Shown: positions 26,589-38,710, counted from the stretch's first letter. The stretch is DNA of 64,000 nt from Geodermatophilus africanus (GCF_900107105.1 NZ_FNOT01000012.1:62001-126000), one strand, 5' to 3'. The notes: generated from the letters alone by a model not told the origin. Program-made: numbers and translations.

Positions 26589-27704
26589 ATGACCCCGCTC
26601 GTCCCCGCCCGCCGGCGGCTCACCGCACGCACCGGCGTGCTCGGCCTGACCGTGCTCGCCGCCACCGCCCTCGGTGCCGGGACGGCCGGGGCCGAGGGGC
26701 CCGCGACGGTGGTACTGGACCCGACGGACGTCGCCATCGTCCTCGAGGCGGCCGAGAACTTCGGAACAGCGGCCGACCCGGCCGAGGTCCCCGGCGCGGT
26801 CCCGGTCGCCTGGGGCGGCACCGTCGAGCTGCAGCTCCCGGACGGGCTGGACGCTCCGACGCTGGGCGCGCGCCTGGAGCTCGGCCCCGAGGTCGGCGGG
26901 TCGCCGACGCGCGTGCTGTCCACGGACACGCCCGGGCCCGACGGGCTGCTGGTCGGCCGCGTCGCCGCCGGGCGGTTCACCGTCGCGCTCCCGCCGGTCG
27001 ACCCGGCCAACGGGCCGATCGGCGCGCTGCTGCTCTCCGGGATCGCGTCTGCAGAGGGCTTCCCGGTCCACCCCGACACCTACTTCCTGGAACTGGACCC
27101 CGCTGCCCCGGCCACCGTCGGGCTCCGGCCGCAGGTGACGGTCGTGGCCCACCAGCCCTGCGACCCCACCGCGGCCGTCGGCTGCGCGGGGACGACGGTT
27201 CCGGCCGGCGTCCCCTTCCGCGTCACGGCGCCGCCGGTCTCGGAGCTGCGGACCCTGGGCCACGGCACCCTGCAGGACGCCGAGGTGACCCTCGCGGACC
27301 TCACCGGCGCCTCCGACGGGCCGCTCCCGCTCAGCGGCGACCCCGCCCGGTACGCCCCGGCCGGCCCCTGGGACGCCACGGTGACCCTCCCCGCCGGGCT
27401 CGGGGCCGGGCGCCACCACCTCTCGCTGCTGCTGGGAGACGCCACGTCCGGCGGCCCCGTCACCATCGCGACGGTGGAGCTGCAGGTGCTGGCCGCGCCG
27501 GCCGTCCCCCCGGCCGCGGCGCCGACGCCGGCCGCCCCCGCGGTGGTCAATGCGGGCCTGCTCTCGAACACCGGCGTCGAGGACACCGAGGCCGGCGCCG
27601 CCCGGACGGGCGCGGTGGCCACGGGTGCCGGGCTGCTGGTGCTCGCGGGCGTGGGCACCGTTGTCGTGCGCGCCCGGCGCGAGCCGCCGACCTCGGACGC
27701 GTGA
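26589..27704 (+). CDS. Secreted surface protein with SNTG sorting signal
   Basis: A 371-residue protein with a signal peptide at 1-35 (basic start, hydrophobic VLGLTVLAATALGAG, cut near AGA-EG). The mature part repeats a beta-rich pattern, PATVVLDPTDVAIVLEAAENF. The C-terminus has an Ala/Pro linker, LLSNTGVED, a hydrophobic helix and RARR, which is the layout of a sortase substrate with SNTG in place of LPxTG. It is paralogous to the next gene and lies two genes before a sortase. GGAGAGG precedes the ATG. Confidence 0.75.
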   Translation: MTPLVPARRRLTARTGVLGLTVLAATALGAGTAGAEGPATVVLDPTDVAIVLEAAENFGTAADPAEVPGAVPVAWGGTVELQLPDGLDAPTLGARLELGPEVGGSPTRVLSTDTPGPDGLLVGRVAAGRFTVALPPVDPANGPIGALLLSGIASAEGFPVHPDTYFLELDPAAPATVGLRPQVTVVAHQPCDPTAAVGCAGTTVPAGVPFRVTAPPVSELRTLGHGTLQDAEVTLADLTGASDGPLPLSGDPARYAPAGPWDATVTLPAGLGAGRHHLSLLLGDATSGGPVTIATVELQVLAAPAVPPAAAPTPAAPAVVNAGLLSNTGVEDTEAGAARTGAVATGAGLLVLAGVGTVVVRARREPPTSDA

Positions 27705-27964
27705 GTCGGCGGAGCTGGAGACTGGCGACATTCGACTCCGTGCGACGCACGCGGGCGGCAAGACCTGACGCCAGAGCCGGCAGGCGCGCCCCGGTCGTCC
27801 ATCAGGAGCTGACGACGGATCAGCCGTCTTAGGTCACACCTCGGTCACGTCCCGCCACACAGGGCTCACCGCACGTGTCCAGCGCACAACGGAACTGAGT
27901 CGTCACGTTACGTTCGCGGCTGCCAGCGCCGCTGGGGCGCTGCGGTCGCCGGAAGGTGTCCTCC

Positions 27965-29101
27965 ATGTCCAGCCCCACCCCGTCTCGCCGGCCGCTGCAG
28001 CGCCTCGGCCTCGCCGGCATCGGCTCCGCCGTGCTGCTCGTCGGGATCGCCCCCGCCGCCCTCGCGGCGGAGAACGTCATCATCTCGCTCGCGCCGACCG
28101 AGGTGGTGCTGCTCAATTACCCGGTCGAGAACTTCGGCGGGGACCCCATGGACCCCATGACCGGCCCCACGGGTGCCGCCGCACCGGTGGTGGTCCAGTA
28201 CGGGGAGACGCTGACCGTGGACCTCGCCGACGAGTTCGACCCCATCAACGCCGTGGTCGAGCTCGAGTTCCCCGACGGTGCCGACCCCGACAGCCTCCCG
28301 GACAAGACCTATTCCACGGATCCGAGTGCGACCGACCCGCTGGTCGTCACCGTGGTCAACGGCAACGACCTGGAGATGGTCCTGCCCGCCAATGACACTG
28401 TGAACGGGCCGCTGGCCACCCTCCGCATCGCCCCCGTCGAGCCCGACAGCATCGTCCTCGGGCCGGAGTTCACCGTCGACCCGCTGCTCGAGTACGAGCT
28501 GGACCTCAGCGCCCCGGCCCCGACCGCCACCACCCTCTATCCCGAGCTGGTGGCGATCGCGCAGGTGCCCTGTGCGCTGAGCTCGGCCACGCCATGCCCG
28601 ATCGCGGTGACCGCCGGCACGATCTTCGGCCTCGACCTGACCGCCGACTCGGCCCTGCGGGACCTCGGCCTCACCGACCTGACCGGTGTCGAGGTGGCGC
28701 TGCAAAGCACCGCCGATCCCGCCGCCGCTCCCGTGGTGCTCGACGTCCAGGTGAGCGGTTCTACGGCGACGGTCGCCCTGCCCGCCGAGCTGACCGCCGG
28801 CTCCTACGCCCTCGTCCTGGGCCAGCCGGTCGGGTCGGGCCTCTCCATCGTGGTCGCCGAGCTGACCGTCGCTGCCCCGGCCGCCGCGCCGCCCGCGACG
28901 GCGACCGTGGCCCCGGCGCCCCAGGCCGTCGTCAACGCCGGTCTGCGCTCGAACACCGGTGTCGAGGCCGTCGAGACCGGCTCCACCGGCTCCGTGGCGA
29001 TCGCCGTCGGTGCGGGGATGCTCGCCCTCGCCGGCGTGGGTGGTGTCGCCGTCGCCCGCACCCGTCGTCGTCCGGCGGCCGAGGGCGGCACGTGCGCCTG
29101 A
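27965..29101 (+). CDS. Secreted surface protein with SNTG sorting signal, paralogue
   Basis: A 378-residue secreted protein. Its signal peptide includes LAGIGSAVLLVGIAPAALA, the mature domain starts ENVIISLAPTEVVLL with YPVENFGG, and the C-terminus has NAGLRSNTGVEAVE, a hydrophobic helix and RTRRR. The shared NAGL.SNTGVE block with the preceding gene shows common sorting. A single pair of Cys (PCALSSATPC) may form a disulfide. Its stop overlaps the sortase start by ten bases, so enzyme and substrate are co-translated. Confidence 0.78.
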   Translation: MSSPTPSRRPLQRLGLAGIGSAVLLVGIAPAALAAENVIISLAPTEVVLLNYPVENFGGDPMDPMTGPTGAAAPVVVQYGETLTVDLADEFDPINAVVELEFPDGADPDSLPDKTYSTDPSATDPLVVTVVNGNDLEMVLPANDTVNGPLATLRIAPVEPDSIVLGPEFTVDPLLEYELDLSAPAPTATTLYPELVAIAQVPCALSSATPCPIAVTAGTIFGLDLTADSALRDLGLTDLTGVEVALQSTADPAAAPVVLDVQVSGSTATVALPAELTAGSYALVLGQPVGSGLSIVVAELTVAAPAAAPPATATVAPAPQAVVNAGLRSNTGVEAVETGSTGSVAIAVGAGMLALAGVGGVAVARTRRRPAAEGGTCA

Positions 29102-29766
29102 CCCGACCGAGTCGGCGCACCGCCGCGGTCGCGGCGGTCCTCGCCCTCGGCTGCGCCGGAGGCACGGTGCTCGCCGTCGGCCTGGCCGACGGCGAGCAGC
29201 CGGCCGCGGCCGCCGGGTCCCCCGACCCGGTGGCCGCGGCCACCGCGGCGCCGCCGCACGTCGAGGAGGCGCAGCCCACGCTGCCGCCCGAGGGGGTCGT
29301 ACTGCCCACGCCCTCGTCGGACGTGCACGTGGTCGTCCCCGGGCTGGAGCTGGACCTGCCGGTGCTGCCGCTCACCCCCCGCAACGGGACGATCAACCCG
29401 CCGACGCTGACCGCCGCCTACTGGCTCGACCCGTACGGCGACCCGGTCGGCAGCCCCGAGCAGGCCGACAACACTCTCTACCTGGCGGCCCACTCGACCG
29501 GAACCGGCGAGTACGGGTTCGACCCGCTGATGCAGTCCGACGGCGGCGGCTCCACCCTCGAGGCCGGCGACGTCATCGAGGTCAGCACCCCGCAGGGCAC
29601 GGTCGACTACACCGTCGAGCGCACCGAGCGGTACGCCAAGGGCGAGCTGCCCGGCGCCACCGAGGTCTGGGAGGCCTCGCCGGGGCGGCTGGTGCTCATC
29701 ACCTGCTTCCAGCGCGGCGGCGGCCGGGCCTCGACCGAGAACCTCGTGGTCTTCGCCGAGTCCTGA
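29092..29766 (+). CDS. Sortase, class F-like
   Basis: A 224-residue protein with an N-terminal membrane anchor or signal (AAVAAVLALGCAGGTVLAVG), a Pro/Ala-rich linker, and a sortase beta-barrel. The catalytic His is in LYLAAHSTG, the Cys in RLVLITCFQ and the Arg in GGGRAS. Class F enzymes in actinobacteria attach surface proteins to the wall. The coupled upstream gene and its paralogue carry SNTG signals, so this is probably a dedicated enzyme with an altered recognition sequence. Confidence 0.85.
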   Translation: MRLTRPSRRTAAVAAVLALGCAGGTVLAVGLADGEQPAAAAGSPDPVAAATAAPPHVEEAQPTLPPEGVVLPTPSSDVHVVVPGLELDLPVLPLTPRNGTINPPTLTAAYWLDPYGDPVGSPEQADNTLYLAAHSTGTGEYGFDPLMQSDGGGSTLEAGDVIEVSTPQGTVDYTVERTERYAKGELPGATEVWEASPGRLVLITCFQRGGGRASTENLVVFAES

Positions 29767-29767
29767 G

Positions 29768-29824
29768 AAAGGACCCCGTCCTCCCCACCCCTCGCAAGCT
29801 CGGGGCGGGCCCCGGGACGGGGCC
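29768..29824 (+). repeat. AAGGACCCC structured repeat
   Basis: A single copy immediately after the sortase stop codon and between convergent genes. The outer stem pairs GGACCCCGTCC with GGGACGGGGCC and the inner arm pairs ACCCC with GGGGC. It is nearly identical to the copy at 801-857. Confidence 0.85.
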
Positions 29825-29826
29825 GC

Positions 29827-31083
29827 TCACGTCACCCGGCTGCGCTCGGTGGGGTAGCCCTCGTGCACCCCGCTCGCCAGCACCTCGCGGATGCACGCCA
29901 TCGCGTCCCACACGTCGACGAAGCGGGTGTAGAGCGGGGCCGGGCCGAGCCGCACGCGGTCCGGCGTCCGGAAGTCGGGGACGACGCCGCGGTCGACCAG
30001 CGCCTGGGTGAGCTGCCAGGCGGCCGAGGAGGCGAGGGTCACGTGCGCGCCGCGGCGGGCCGGGTCGCGGGGCGAGGCCAGCGCCACCCCGTGTGGCGCC
30101 AGCCAGTCGTCGGCGAGGGCGACGACGAGCTCGCCGAGCGCCCGGCCCTTGGCCGCCAGCCGGTCGACGCCGGCCTCGGCCACCAGCCGGGCACCCACCT
30201 CCACCGCGGCGAGCGCCAGCACCGGCGGCGTCCCGACGGCGAAGCGCTCGATGCCGGGAACCGGGTCGTACACCGGGCCCATCGCGAACTGGTCGCGCTG
30301 CCCGAACCAGCCCCAGATCGGCTGCCGCAGCTGCTCCTGGAGCTCCCGCCGCACGTAGAGGAACGCCGGCGCGCCCGGCCCGCCGTTGAGGTACTTGTAG
30401 GTGCACCCCACGGCCAGGTCGACGCCGTTGGCCGCCAGGTCGACCGGCACCGCGCCGGCGGCGTGCGAGAGGTCCCACAGCACCAGCGCGCCGGCGTCCC
30501 GCACCGCCCGGGTGACGGCGGCGACGTCGGCCAGCGCCCCGGAGCGGTAGGCGACCGCCGACAGGACGACGACGGCGACCCGCTCGTCCAGGGCCGCGGC
30601 CAGCACAGAGTGGTCCAGCCCCTCGTCGACGTCGGCCGGCACCTCCCGCACCGTCATCCCGCGCGCCTGCGCCACCCCGGCGACGACGTAGCGGTCGGTG
30701 GGGAAGTCGTCGGCGCAGCACACCAGCACGTCGCGGCCCGGCCGGGCGTCGGCGGCGGCCACCAGCAGCTTGTAGAGGTCGACCGTCGTCGAGTCGCCGA
30801 CCAGCACCTCGCCCGGCCCCGCGCCGAGCACGCCCTCGGCCAGCAGGTCGCCGACCCTCGTCGCGGCACCCACCCACGACGACCACGAGCGCACCAGGCC
30901 CCGCGCCCACTCCTCCTCGACAACCCGGGTGAGCGCGGCCGGCGTCGCCACCGGCATCCGCCCCAGCGAGTTGCCGTCCAGGTAGAGCAGGCCGTCCTCG
31001 CCGGCGCCGGCGAACCGCGCCCGGAAGGCGGCGACCGGGTCGGCGGCGTCGAGGGCCTCGGCGGCGGCGCGGGTCAGGTCCAC
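29827..31083 (-). CDS. kynU: Kynureninase
   Basis: A 418-residue PLP-dependent enzyme that cleaves kynurenine to anthranilate and alanine. It shows LYLDGNSLGRMP near the start, the phosphate-binding VGDSTTVDLYKLL, LVLWDLSHAAGAVPVD with the PLP-binding Asp, and the Schiff-base Lys in GCTYKYLNGGPGAPAF. No kynA or kynB is adjacent, so its pathway partners are elsewhere. Start is GTG. Confidence 0.95.
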   Translation of the reverse strand: MDLTRAAAEALDAADPVAAFRARFAGAGEDGLLYLDGNSLGRMPVATPAALTRVVEEEWARGLVRSWSSWVGAATRVGDLLAEGVLGAGPGEVLVGDSTTVDLYKLLVAAADARPGRDVLVCCADDFPTDRYVVAGVAQARGMTVREVPADVDEGLDHSVLAAALDERVAVVVLSAVAYRSGALADVAAVTRAVRDAGALVLWDLSHAAGAVPVDLAANGVDLAVGCTYKYLNGGPGAPAFLYVRRELQEQLRQPIWGWFGQRDQFAMGPVYDPVPGIERFAVGTPPVLALAAVEVGARLVAEAGVDRLAAKGRALGELVVALADDWLAPHGVALASPRDPARRGAHVTLASSAAWQLTQALVDRGVVPDFRTPDRVRLGPAPLYTRFVDVWDAMACIREVLASGVHEGYPTERSRVT

Positions 31084-31179
31084 GGGTCCTGTCTACCCGG
31101 CCGGACGGGGCCGGGGCGGCGTCCGGGAGGTCCGGGACGGACGGCCGGGCGTTCCGGGCGGCGGCTAGCGTTCGCGGCC

Positions 31180-32604
31180 GTGACCCGGTTGCACGATCTC
31201 ACCGCGCTGGAGCAGGCGGCCGCCGTCCGGTCGCGGGAGGTGAGCCCCACCGAGCTCGTCGCGCACGCGCTGCGCCGGGTCGAGGCTCTCGACGCCGGTC
31301 TGGGCGCCTTCCTCACCGTGACCCCCGAGCGTGCCCTCGCCGCGGCCCGCCGCGCCGAGCGCCGGCTGCGCGAGGGCGGCGAGCTGCCGCCGCTGCTCGG
31401 CGTCCCGACGGCGGTCAAGGACCTCAACAACACCGCCGGTGTCCGGACGACGTTCGGCAGCACCGTGCTCGCCGACAACGTGCCCACCGTCGACGACGCC
31501 GTCGTGACCCGGCTGGCCGAGGCCGGGACGATCTCGATCGGCAAGAGCAACACCCCCGAGTTCGGATTCCCCTGCTACACCGACAACGAGCTGGCCGGCC
31601 CGGCCCGCTGCCCGTGGGACCCCACCCGGCTGGCCGGTGGCTCCAGCGGGGGAGCGGCGGTCGCCGTGGCCGCCGGGATGCTGCCGGTCGCGCAGGGCAG
31701 CGACGGCGGCGGGTCGATCCGCATCCCGGCCAGCATCAACGGCCTGGTCGGCCTCAAGCCCAGCCGGGGCCGGGTGAGCAACGCGCCCCTCGGCGGCGAC
31801 GTCACCGGGCTGGGCACCAACGGCCCGCTCGCCCGCACCGTGCGCGACGCGGCGGCACTGCTCGACGCGATGGCCGGCCCGGTGACCGGCGACCCGGCGT
31901 GGGCGCCGCCGCTGCCGCCCGGCGAGACCTTCCTCGGCGCCGCCGACCGGCCGGTCGGCCGGCTGCGGATCGGCCGGTACCTGGAGACCCCCATGGCCGA
32001 CGCCGGGCTGGAGCCGGCGGTCCGGACGGCGTTCGACGACGCCGCCCGGCTGCTCGAGGAGCTCGGCCACGAGGTCGAGGACGTGCCGCCCGGGCTGCTG
32101 GGCCCGGACGTGCTGACCGCCTTCGAGCGGGTGTGGAGCCTGTCCGGGACGCTGCTGCCGGTACCGCCCGGGCGGGTCGGCGAGCTGCGGCCGCTCACCC
32201 GAGAGCTGCGCGCCCGCGGCCTGGCGCTGTCGGCGCAGCAGGCGATGGAGGCCCTCACCGCGCTGCGGCTGTTCGCCCGCCGCTTCGTCACGGCGACCGA
32301 TCGCTTCGACGTGCTGCTGGCGCCGGTCACGACGATGACGCCGCGGCCGCTGGGCTGGTTCGACGCCGACGGCGACGGTGCCGCGGACTTCGCGCGGCAG
32401 GAGCGCTACGCGGCCTTCACCGCGGTGTTCAACGTGACCGGCCAGCCCGCCGTGAGCGTGCCGCTGCACTGGACCGGCGACGGGCTGCCCGTCGGGACGA
32501 TGCTCGTCGGGCGCCCGGCCGACGAGGTCACGCTGCTCGCGCTGGCCGCCCAGCTGGAGGCCGCCCGGCCCTGGGCGCACCGCCACCCGCCGTCCTGGGA
32601 CTGA
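31180..32604 (+). CDS. Amidase-signature family hydrolase
   Basis: A 474-residue amidase. The Ser-cisSer-Lys triad is visible as Lys in [12 protein letters not shown], cis-Ser in [16 protein letters not shown], and nucleophile Ser in [13 protein letters not shown]. It converts an amide to an acid; substrate unknown. It is not part of gatCAB, as gatB and gatC are absent. It is divergent from kynureninase with about 100 bases between. Kynurenine pathways sometimes use a formamidase, but this family is not the usual one. Confidence 0.92.
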   Translation: MTRLHDLTALEQAAAVRSREVSPTELVAHALRRVEALDAGLGAFLTVTPERALAAARRAERRLREGGELPPLLGVPTAVKDLNNTAGVRTTFGSTVLADNVPTVDDAVVTRLAEAGTISIGKSNTPEFGFPCYTDNELAGPARCPWDPTRLAGGSSGGAAVAVAAGMLPVAQGSDGGGSIRIPASINGLVGLKPSRGRVSNAPLGGDVTGLGTNGPLARTVRDAAALLDAMAGPVTGDPAWAPPLPPGETFLGAADRPVGRLRIGRYLETPMADAGLEPAVRTAFDDAARLLEELGHEVEDVPPGLLGPDVLTAFERVWSLSGTLLPVPPGRVGELRPLTRELRARGLALSAQQAMEALTALRLFARRFVTATDRFDVLLAPVTTMTPRPLGWFDADGDGAADFARQERYAAFTAVFNVTGQPAVSVPLHWTGDGLPVGTMLVGRPADEVTLLALAAQLEAARPWAHRHPPSWD

Positions 32605-32642
32605 TCATGAGGGCGGAGGCGACTGCCGGTAGGTTGAGCGGC

Positions 32643-33041
32643 GTGACCGTCGTCGAGACCATCCTCGTCTACGCGGGCGCCCCGCTGGCCGTGGTGGCCG
32701 TCCTGGCCCTGCTCACCCTCGTCCCCGGGCGGCCCAAGCGGCTGCGCTACAAGCCGGGGCAGCCGTGGCAGCACGAGCCGGTCTGGTACGAGCCGCACCC
32801 GGTGGGCGGCGGGGGCCACGGCCCCACCGAGGCGCACGGCCCGGCCGGCGTCCCGGGCGACGGGACGACCGCGCTCGGCTCGTCGATGTACCCCGAGCAG
32901 CACGGCCCGGGCGCTCCCGGTCAGTCCGGCGCGTACGGCGGGGGCGACTCGCACGGCGCCACCAGTGTCCGCGCCCTGACCGCCGGGCCCTCCGCCGCGG
33001 CCGCGGCGCGTCCCTTCGGCGGCGCGCGCGGCACCTGGTGA
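32643..33041 (+). CDS. Small membrane protein resembling cytochrome aa3 subunit CtaJ
   Basis: A 132-residue protein: one N-terminal helix (ILVYAGAPLAVVAVLALLTLV), then the basic segment RPKRLRYKPGQPW and HEPVWYEPHP, then a low-complexity Gly/Ala/His tail. The helix plus RYxPGQPW pattern matches CtaJ, an accessory subunit of the actinobacterial bcc-aa3 supercomplex, as I remember the family. The cytochrome oxidase genes are not here. A GTG is used; an in-frame ATG at 32607 would add 12 residues. Confidence 0.6.
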   Translation: MTVVETILVYAGAPLAVVAVLALLTLVPGRPKRLRYKPGQPWQHEPVWYEPHPVGGGGHGPTEAHGPAGVPGDGTTALGSSMYPEQHGPGAPGQSGAYGGGDSHGATSVRALTAGPSAAAAARPFGGARGTW

Positions 33042-33093
33042 CCGGCGTGAGCGCCCACCGCAGCACCCCCGAGAACCCCCACGGAGGCCAGAG

Positions 33094-33558
33094 ATGACCC
33101 GCGTGCTCGAAGCGACGTCGCACGACACCGCGACGTCCGCCGGCACCATGGCGACGCGCGCCGACGAGGCCGAGGCGCCCGACTCGCTCTTCAGCTACCG
33201 CGAGCTGCTGCGCGTCGACGAGGCGCTGACCATGTCCTCCCGGGAGACCGGGCTGCGCTTCACCCTCTACATCGGTGACCTCGGGCAGCAGACCCGGGCC
33301 CGCGCCGAGGAGCTCTTCGAGCACTCCGGGCACGACCTGCCGGAGTCGGTGCTGCTCGCCATCTCGCCCGGTCAGCGGGTCGTCGAGGTCGTCACCGGCG
33401 CTGCGGCGGCGCGCCGGCTGCCCGACCGCGCCTGCGCGCTGGCCGTGCTGTCGATGACCAACGCCTTCGCCTCCGGCGACCTGGTGGGCGGCATCGTCAA
33501 CGGGCTGCGCCAGCTGTCCGACCAGGCCGGCCACCCCCGGGGGCTGCGCACGCACTAG
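33094..33558 (+). CDS. DUF5130 family protein
   Basis: A 154-residue protein with the TPM/DUF5130 pattern: LRVDEALTMSSRETGLRFTLYIGDL, then VLLAISPGQRVVEVVTGAAA and DRACALAVLSMTNAFASGDL, GGIVNGLRQLSDQ. Cytoplasmic and without a signal peptide. Function unknown. It follows the CtaJ-like gene by 52 bases, a pairing I have seen described in related actinobacteria. GGAGG precedes the ATG. A strong hairpin lies downstream. Confidence 0.8.
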   Translation: MTRVLEATSHDTATSAGTMATRADEAEAPDSLFSYRELLRVDEALTMSSRETGLRFTLYIGDLGQQTRARAEELFEHSGHDLPESVLLAISPGQRVVEVVTGAAAARRLPDRACALAVLSMTNAFASGDLVGGIVNGLRQLSDQAGHPRGLRTH

Positions 33559-33674
33559 GCACCTCGTCGCCCTGCCGGGCGACACCGCGACCAGGTGCCG
33601 TCCCCGGCTGTCGTCGAGCCGCCCCCGTCCTTCGTCGGGGGACCCTCCGGGCCCCCGCTCCTCAGGACCCCTCG

Positions 33675-33725
33675 TCGAACACCAGAGGCCCGGCAGCCAT
33701 CGGGTTTCGGGCCTCTGGCGTTCGA
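33675..33725. terminator. Bidirectional terminator hairpin
   Basis: The 18-base arm starting TCGAACACCAGAGGCCCG pairs with CGGGCCTCTGGCGTTCGA with one A-C mismatch, around a 15-base loop. It lies between the convergent DUF5130 and pepN genes, 10 bases from the pepN stop. It is unrelated to the AAGGACCCC family. Confidence 0.85.
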
Positions 33726-33735
33726 CGGTCCTCGC

Positions 33736-36288
<2,553 letters not shown>

Positions 36289-36452
36289 GCAGGGGAGCTT
36301 CCCACGGCCCTCCGACACGCCCCCGGACCTGGACCGGGACGCCGACCCGCCCGGGCGAGCGCGGGAACAACGGCTCCCCGGTCCGGCTTGGCACCGGCAG
36401 GGCAAGACCCGGCACACCGTCGCCGGGCAGGACGACGCGAGGAGCGGAACGC

Positions 36453-37115
36453 ATGACCGAGGCAGTGCAGAGCGCGCCCGTGAAGGCCCGCGTGGACTTC
36501 TGGTTCGACCCGCTGTGCCCGTGGGCGTGGCTGACCAGCCGCTGGGTGCTCGAGGCGGCGAAGGTCCGCGACATCGACCTGCGCTGGCACGTCATGTCCC
36601 TGGCGGTGCTCAACCGCGGCCGGGACCTGCCGGAGGAGTACCAGCAGATGATGGAGCAGGCGATCGGCCCGGTCCGGGTGGCGATCGCCGCGGCGCAGCA
36701 GCACGGCGACGAGGTCCTCGGCGACCTCTACACGGCCATGGGCACGCTGCGCCACCACGAGGGCCTGGAGCTCGACGAGCTGATCGCCCCCGCGCTGGAG
36801 CGGGTCGGCCTGCCGGCGTCGCTGGCCGAGGCGGCCACCTCCACCGAGTACGACGAGGCCCTCGAGAAGAGCCACCACGAGGGCATGGACCCGGTCGGCG
36901 ACGACGTCGGCACGCCGGTGATGCACATCGACGGCGTGGCCTTCTTCGGCCCGGTCATCAGCAAGGTGCCCACCGGCGAGGACGCCGGCAAGGCCTTCGA
37001 CGGCGCCGTCCTGCTGGCCAACCTGCCCGACTTCTGGGAGCTCAAGCGGACCCGGCTGTCCGGCCCCGACATGGAGTCCGTGCCGGCCGACGCGCTGGAG
37101 ATCACCCGCCGCTGA
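36453..37115 (+). CDS. DsbA-fold mycothiol-dependent nitroreductase-like protein (CPWA variant)
   Basis: A 220-residue thioredoxin-fold protein very like mycobacterial Rv2466c: [43 protein letters not shown], and [20 protein letters not shown]. Rv2466c has a CPWC active site that reacts with mycothiol. Here the second Cys is Ala (Cys22 with Ala25), leaving one thiol. It could form a mixed disulfide with mycothiol but not an internal one. AGGAG precedes the ATG. Confidence 0.88.
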   Translation: MTEAVQSAPVKARVDFWFDPLCPWAWLTSRWVLEAAKVRDIDLRWHVMSLAVLNRGRDLPEEYQQMMEQAIGPVRVAIAAAQQHGDEVLGDLYTAMGTLRHHEGLELDELIAPALERVGLPASLAEAATSTEYDEALEKSHHEGMDPVGDDVGTPVMHIDGVAFFGPVISKVPTGEDAGKAFDGAVLLANLPDFWELKRTRLSGPDMESVPADALEITRR

Positions 37116-37117
37116 AG

Positions 37118-37140
37118 AAGGACCCCGTCCTCCTCACGCC
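37118..37140 (+). repeat. Truncated AAGGACCCC repeat (5' part)
   Basis: Only the first part of an element remains, AAGGACCCCGTCCTCCTCACG, directly after the preceding stop. The 3' half with GGACGGGGCC is missing. Confidence 0.65.
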
Positions 37141-37189
37141 AGGTGAAGAGCCCGGTGGTGCCGGCGGCTGACCGTGGACCACGGTCGAC

Positions 37190-37233
37190 GGTCAGGGGAC
37201 GTCCTCGCTCCTCGGTCGAGGACGTCCCTGACC
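37190..37233. terminator. Long inverted repeat, probable terminator
   Basis: An 18-base arm beginning GGTCAGGGGACGTCCTCG pairs with CGAGGACGTCCCTGACC (one bulged G) around a 9-base loop. It lies between the DsbA-like and VOC genes, about 55 bases before the VOC start. It could terminate the former or regulate the latter. Confidence 0.7.
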
Positions 37234-37287
37234 GGTCGGCGACGTCCCGGCCCCGGTCAGGGTCCTCGGTCCCCTACGTTGCGTGGC

Positions 37288-37725
37288 ATGACGGTCCACC
37301 GGATGGATCACGTCGGCGTCGTGGTCGAGGATCTCGCCGCTGCCCTCGCGTTCTTCGTCGAACTGGGCCTGGAGCTGGAGGGCGAGGCGACGGTCGAGGG
37401 TGAGTGGGTGGACCGGCTCGTCGGGCTGGAGGGAGTCCGGGCGGACATGGCCGTCCTGCGGACCCCGGACGGCCACGGCCGGGTCGAGCTGTCGACGTTC
37501 CACACGCCGGTGGCCACCAGCGCTGCGCCGAGGGCGCCGGTGAACACCCCGGGCATCCCTCGCCTCACGTTCTCCGTCGACGCCGTCGACGACGTCCTCG
37601 ACCGCCTGCGCGCCCACGGCGGTGACCTCGTGGGCGAGGTGACGCAGTACGGGGACGTCTACCGGTACTGCTACGTCCGCGGCCCCGACGGCGTCATCAT
37701 CGGGCTGGTCGAGGACCTCCGCTGA
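37288..37725 (+). CDS. VOC family (glyoxalase-like) protein
   Basis: A 145-residue vicinal-oxygen-chelate protein. Two beta-alpha-beta modules are visible: MDHVGVVVEDLAAALAFFVELGL and PRLTFSVDAVDDVLDRLRAHGG, ending VRGPDGVIIGLVEDL with a metal-binding Glu. The first module has His in place at MDHVGV. It may be a lyase, dioxygenase or resistance protein; the neighbours do not decide. Confidence 0.88.
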   Translation: MTVHRMDHVGVVVEDLAAALAFFVELGLELEGEATVEGEWVDRLVGLEGVRADMAVLRTPDGHGRVELSTFHTPVATSAAPRAPVNTPGIPRLTFSVDAVDDVLDRLRAHGGDLVGEVTQYGDVYRYCYVRGPDGVIIGLVEDLR

Positions 37726-37869
37726 ACCGGAGCACCGGCACCACCGCGTGACGGCCGCCGCTCGGTGGGCGGCGACGCCGGCCGCGTCCGGTGACCCGGG
37801 AACCGGCCACCACCAGCTGCTGCCGGGCCGCCCGCCGCTAGCGCCCGCGGTGTGCGGCATCCTCGACGG

Positions 37870-38625
37870 GTGCCGCACCCCGTCCGCCAGCGCATCCTGA
37901 TCTCCGGCGCCAGCTCCGGTCTCGGCGAGGGCATGGCGCGCCGCTTCGCCGCGATGGGCCGCGACCTGGCGCTCGTGGCCCGCCGGTTCGACCGCCTCGA
38001 GGCCCTGCAGCGCGAGCTGCTCGCCGCCCGTCCCGGCATCCGGGTCGAGGTCGCGGTGATGGACGTCGACGACGCCGACTCGGTCGCCACGGTCCTGCCT
38101 GCGCTGGCCGAACGGCTCGGCGGCCTGGACCGCGTGATCGCCAACGCCGGCATCGGCAACGGGATCGCCGTCGGCACCGGTGCGGCGGCGACCAACCGGG
38201 CCATCCTGGCCACCAACGTGCTCGGCACCCACGCGCAGTGCGAGGCGGCCGTCGAGCTCTTCCGCGCCCAGGGCTCCGGGCACCTCGTGCTGGTGTCGTC
38301 GGTCGCCTCGATCCGGGGCATGCGCGGCAGCCGGACGGCGTACGGCGCCAGCAAGGCGGCGCTGAACGCGCTCGCCGAGGGGATCCGCTCCGACCTGCTC
38401 GGCACCGACGTCCGCGTCACCACGGTGCTGCCCGGCTACATCGCCACGGACATCAACGTGGGCCGCCGCGGGCCGTTCACCGTCGACGTCGACACCGGCG
38501 TCGACGCGCTCACCGCCGCGATCGAGAGGGAGCCGGTGCGCGCCTACGTGCCCGAGTGGCCGTGGCGCCCGATCGCCGGGCTGCTGCGGGTGCTGCCCCT
38601 GCCGGTGGTCCGCCGGCTCACCTGA
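37870..38625 (+). CDS. Short-chain dehydrogenase/reductase
   Basis: A 251-residue SDR. The cofactor loop is SGASSGLGEG, followed by VIANAGIG, catalytic Ser in VLVSSVASIRG, and YGASK with the Tyr and Lys. VARRFDRL after beta-2 suggests NADP preference. The C-terminal PEWPWRPIAGLLRVLPL is typical of lipid- or steroid-related SDRs with a membrane-associating end. Substrate unknown. Confidence 0.9.
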   Translation: MPHPVRQRILISGASSGLGEGMARRFAAMGRDLALVARRFDRLEALQRELLAARPGIRVEVAVMDVDDADSVATVLPALAERLGGLDRVIANAGIGNGIAVGTGAAATNRAILATNVLGTHAQCEAAVELFRAQGSGHLVLVSSVASIRGMRGSRTAYGASKAALNALAEGIRSDLLGTDVRVTTVLPGYIATDINVGRRGPFTVDVDTGVDALTAAIEREPVRAYVPEWPWRPIAGLLRVLPLPVVRRLT

Positions 38626-38710
38626 GAGCGCTCCCAACGTCCCTCGGCCGTGACCATCGGCGGGTGGCTCCCGGCGTCGGCGTGTCACACCACCACGCGC
38701 CGATGATCAC

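Noticed and set aside
33600-33672. Another AAGGACCCC family copy after the DUF5130 gene
   Set aside because: There are GGGGGACCC and AGGACCCC fragments, but no matching outer stem or the central ACTCGCAGGCTCG; the real structure here is the unrelated hairpin at 33675.
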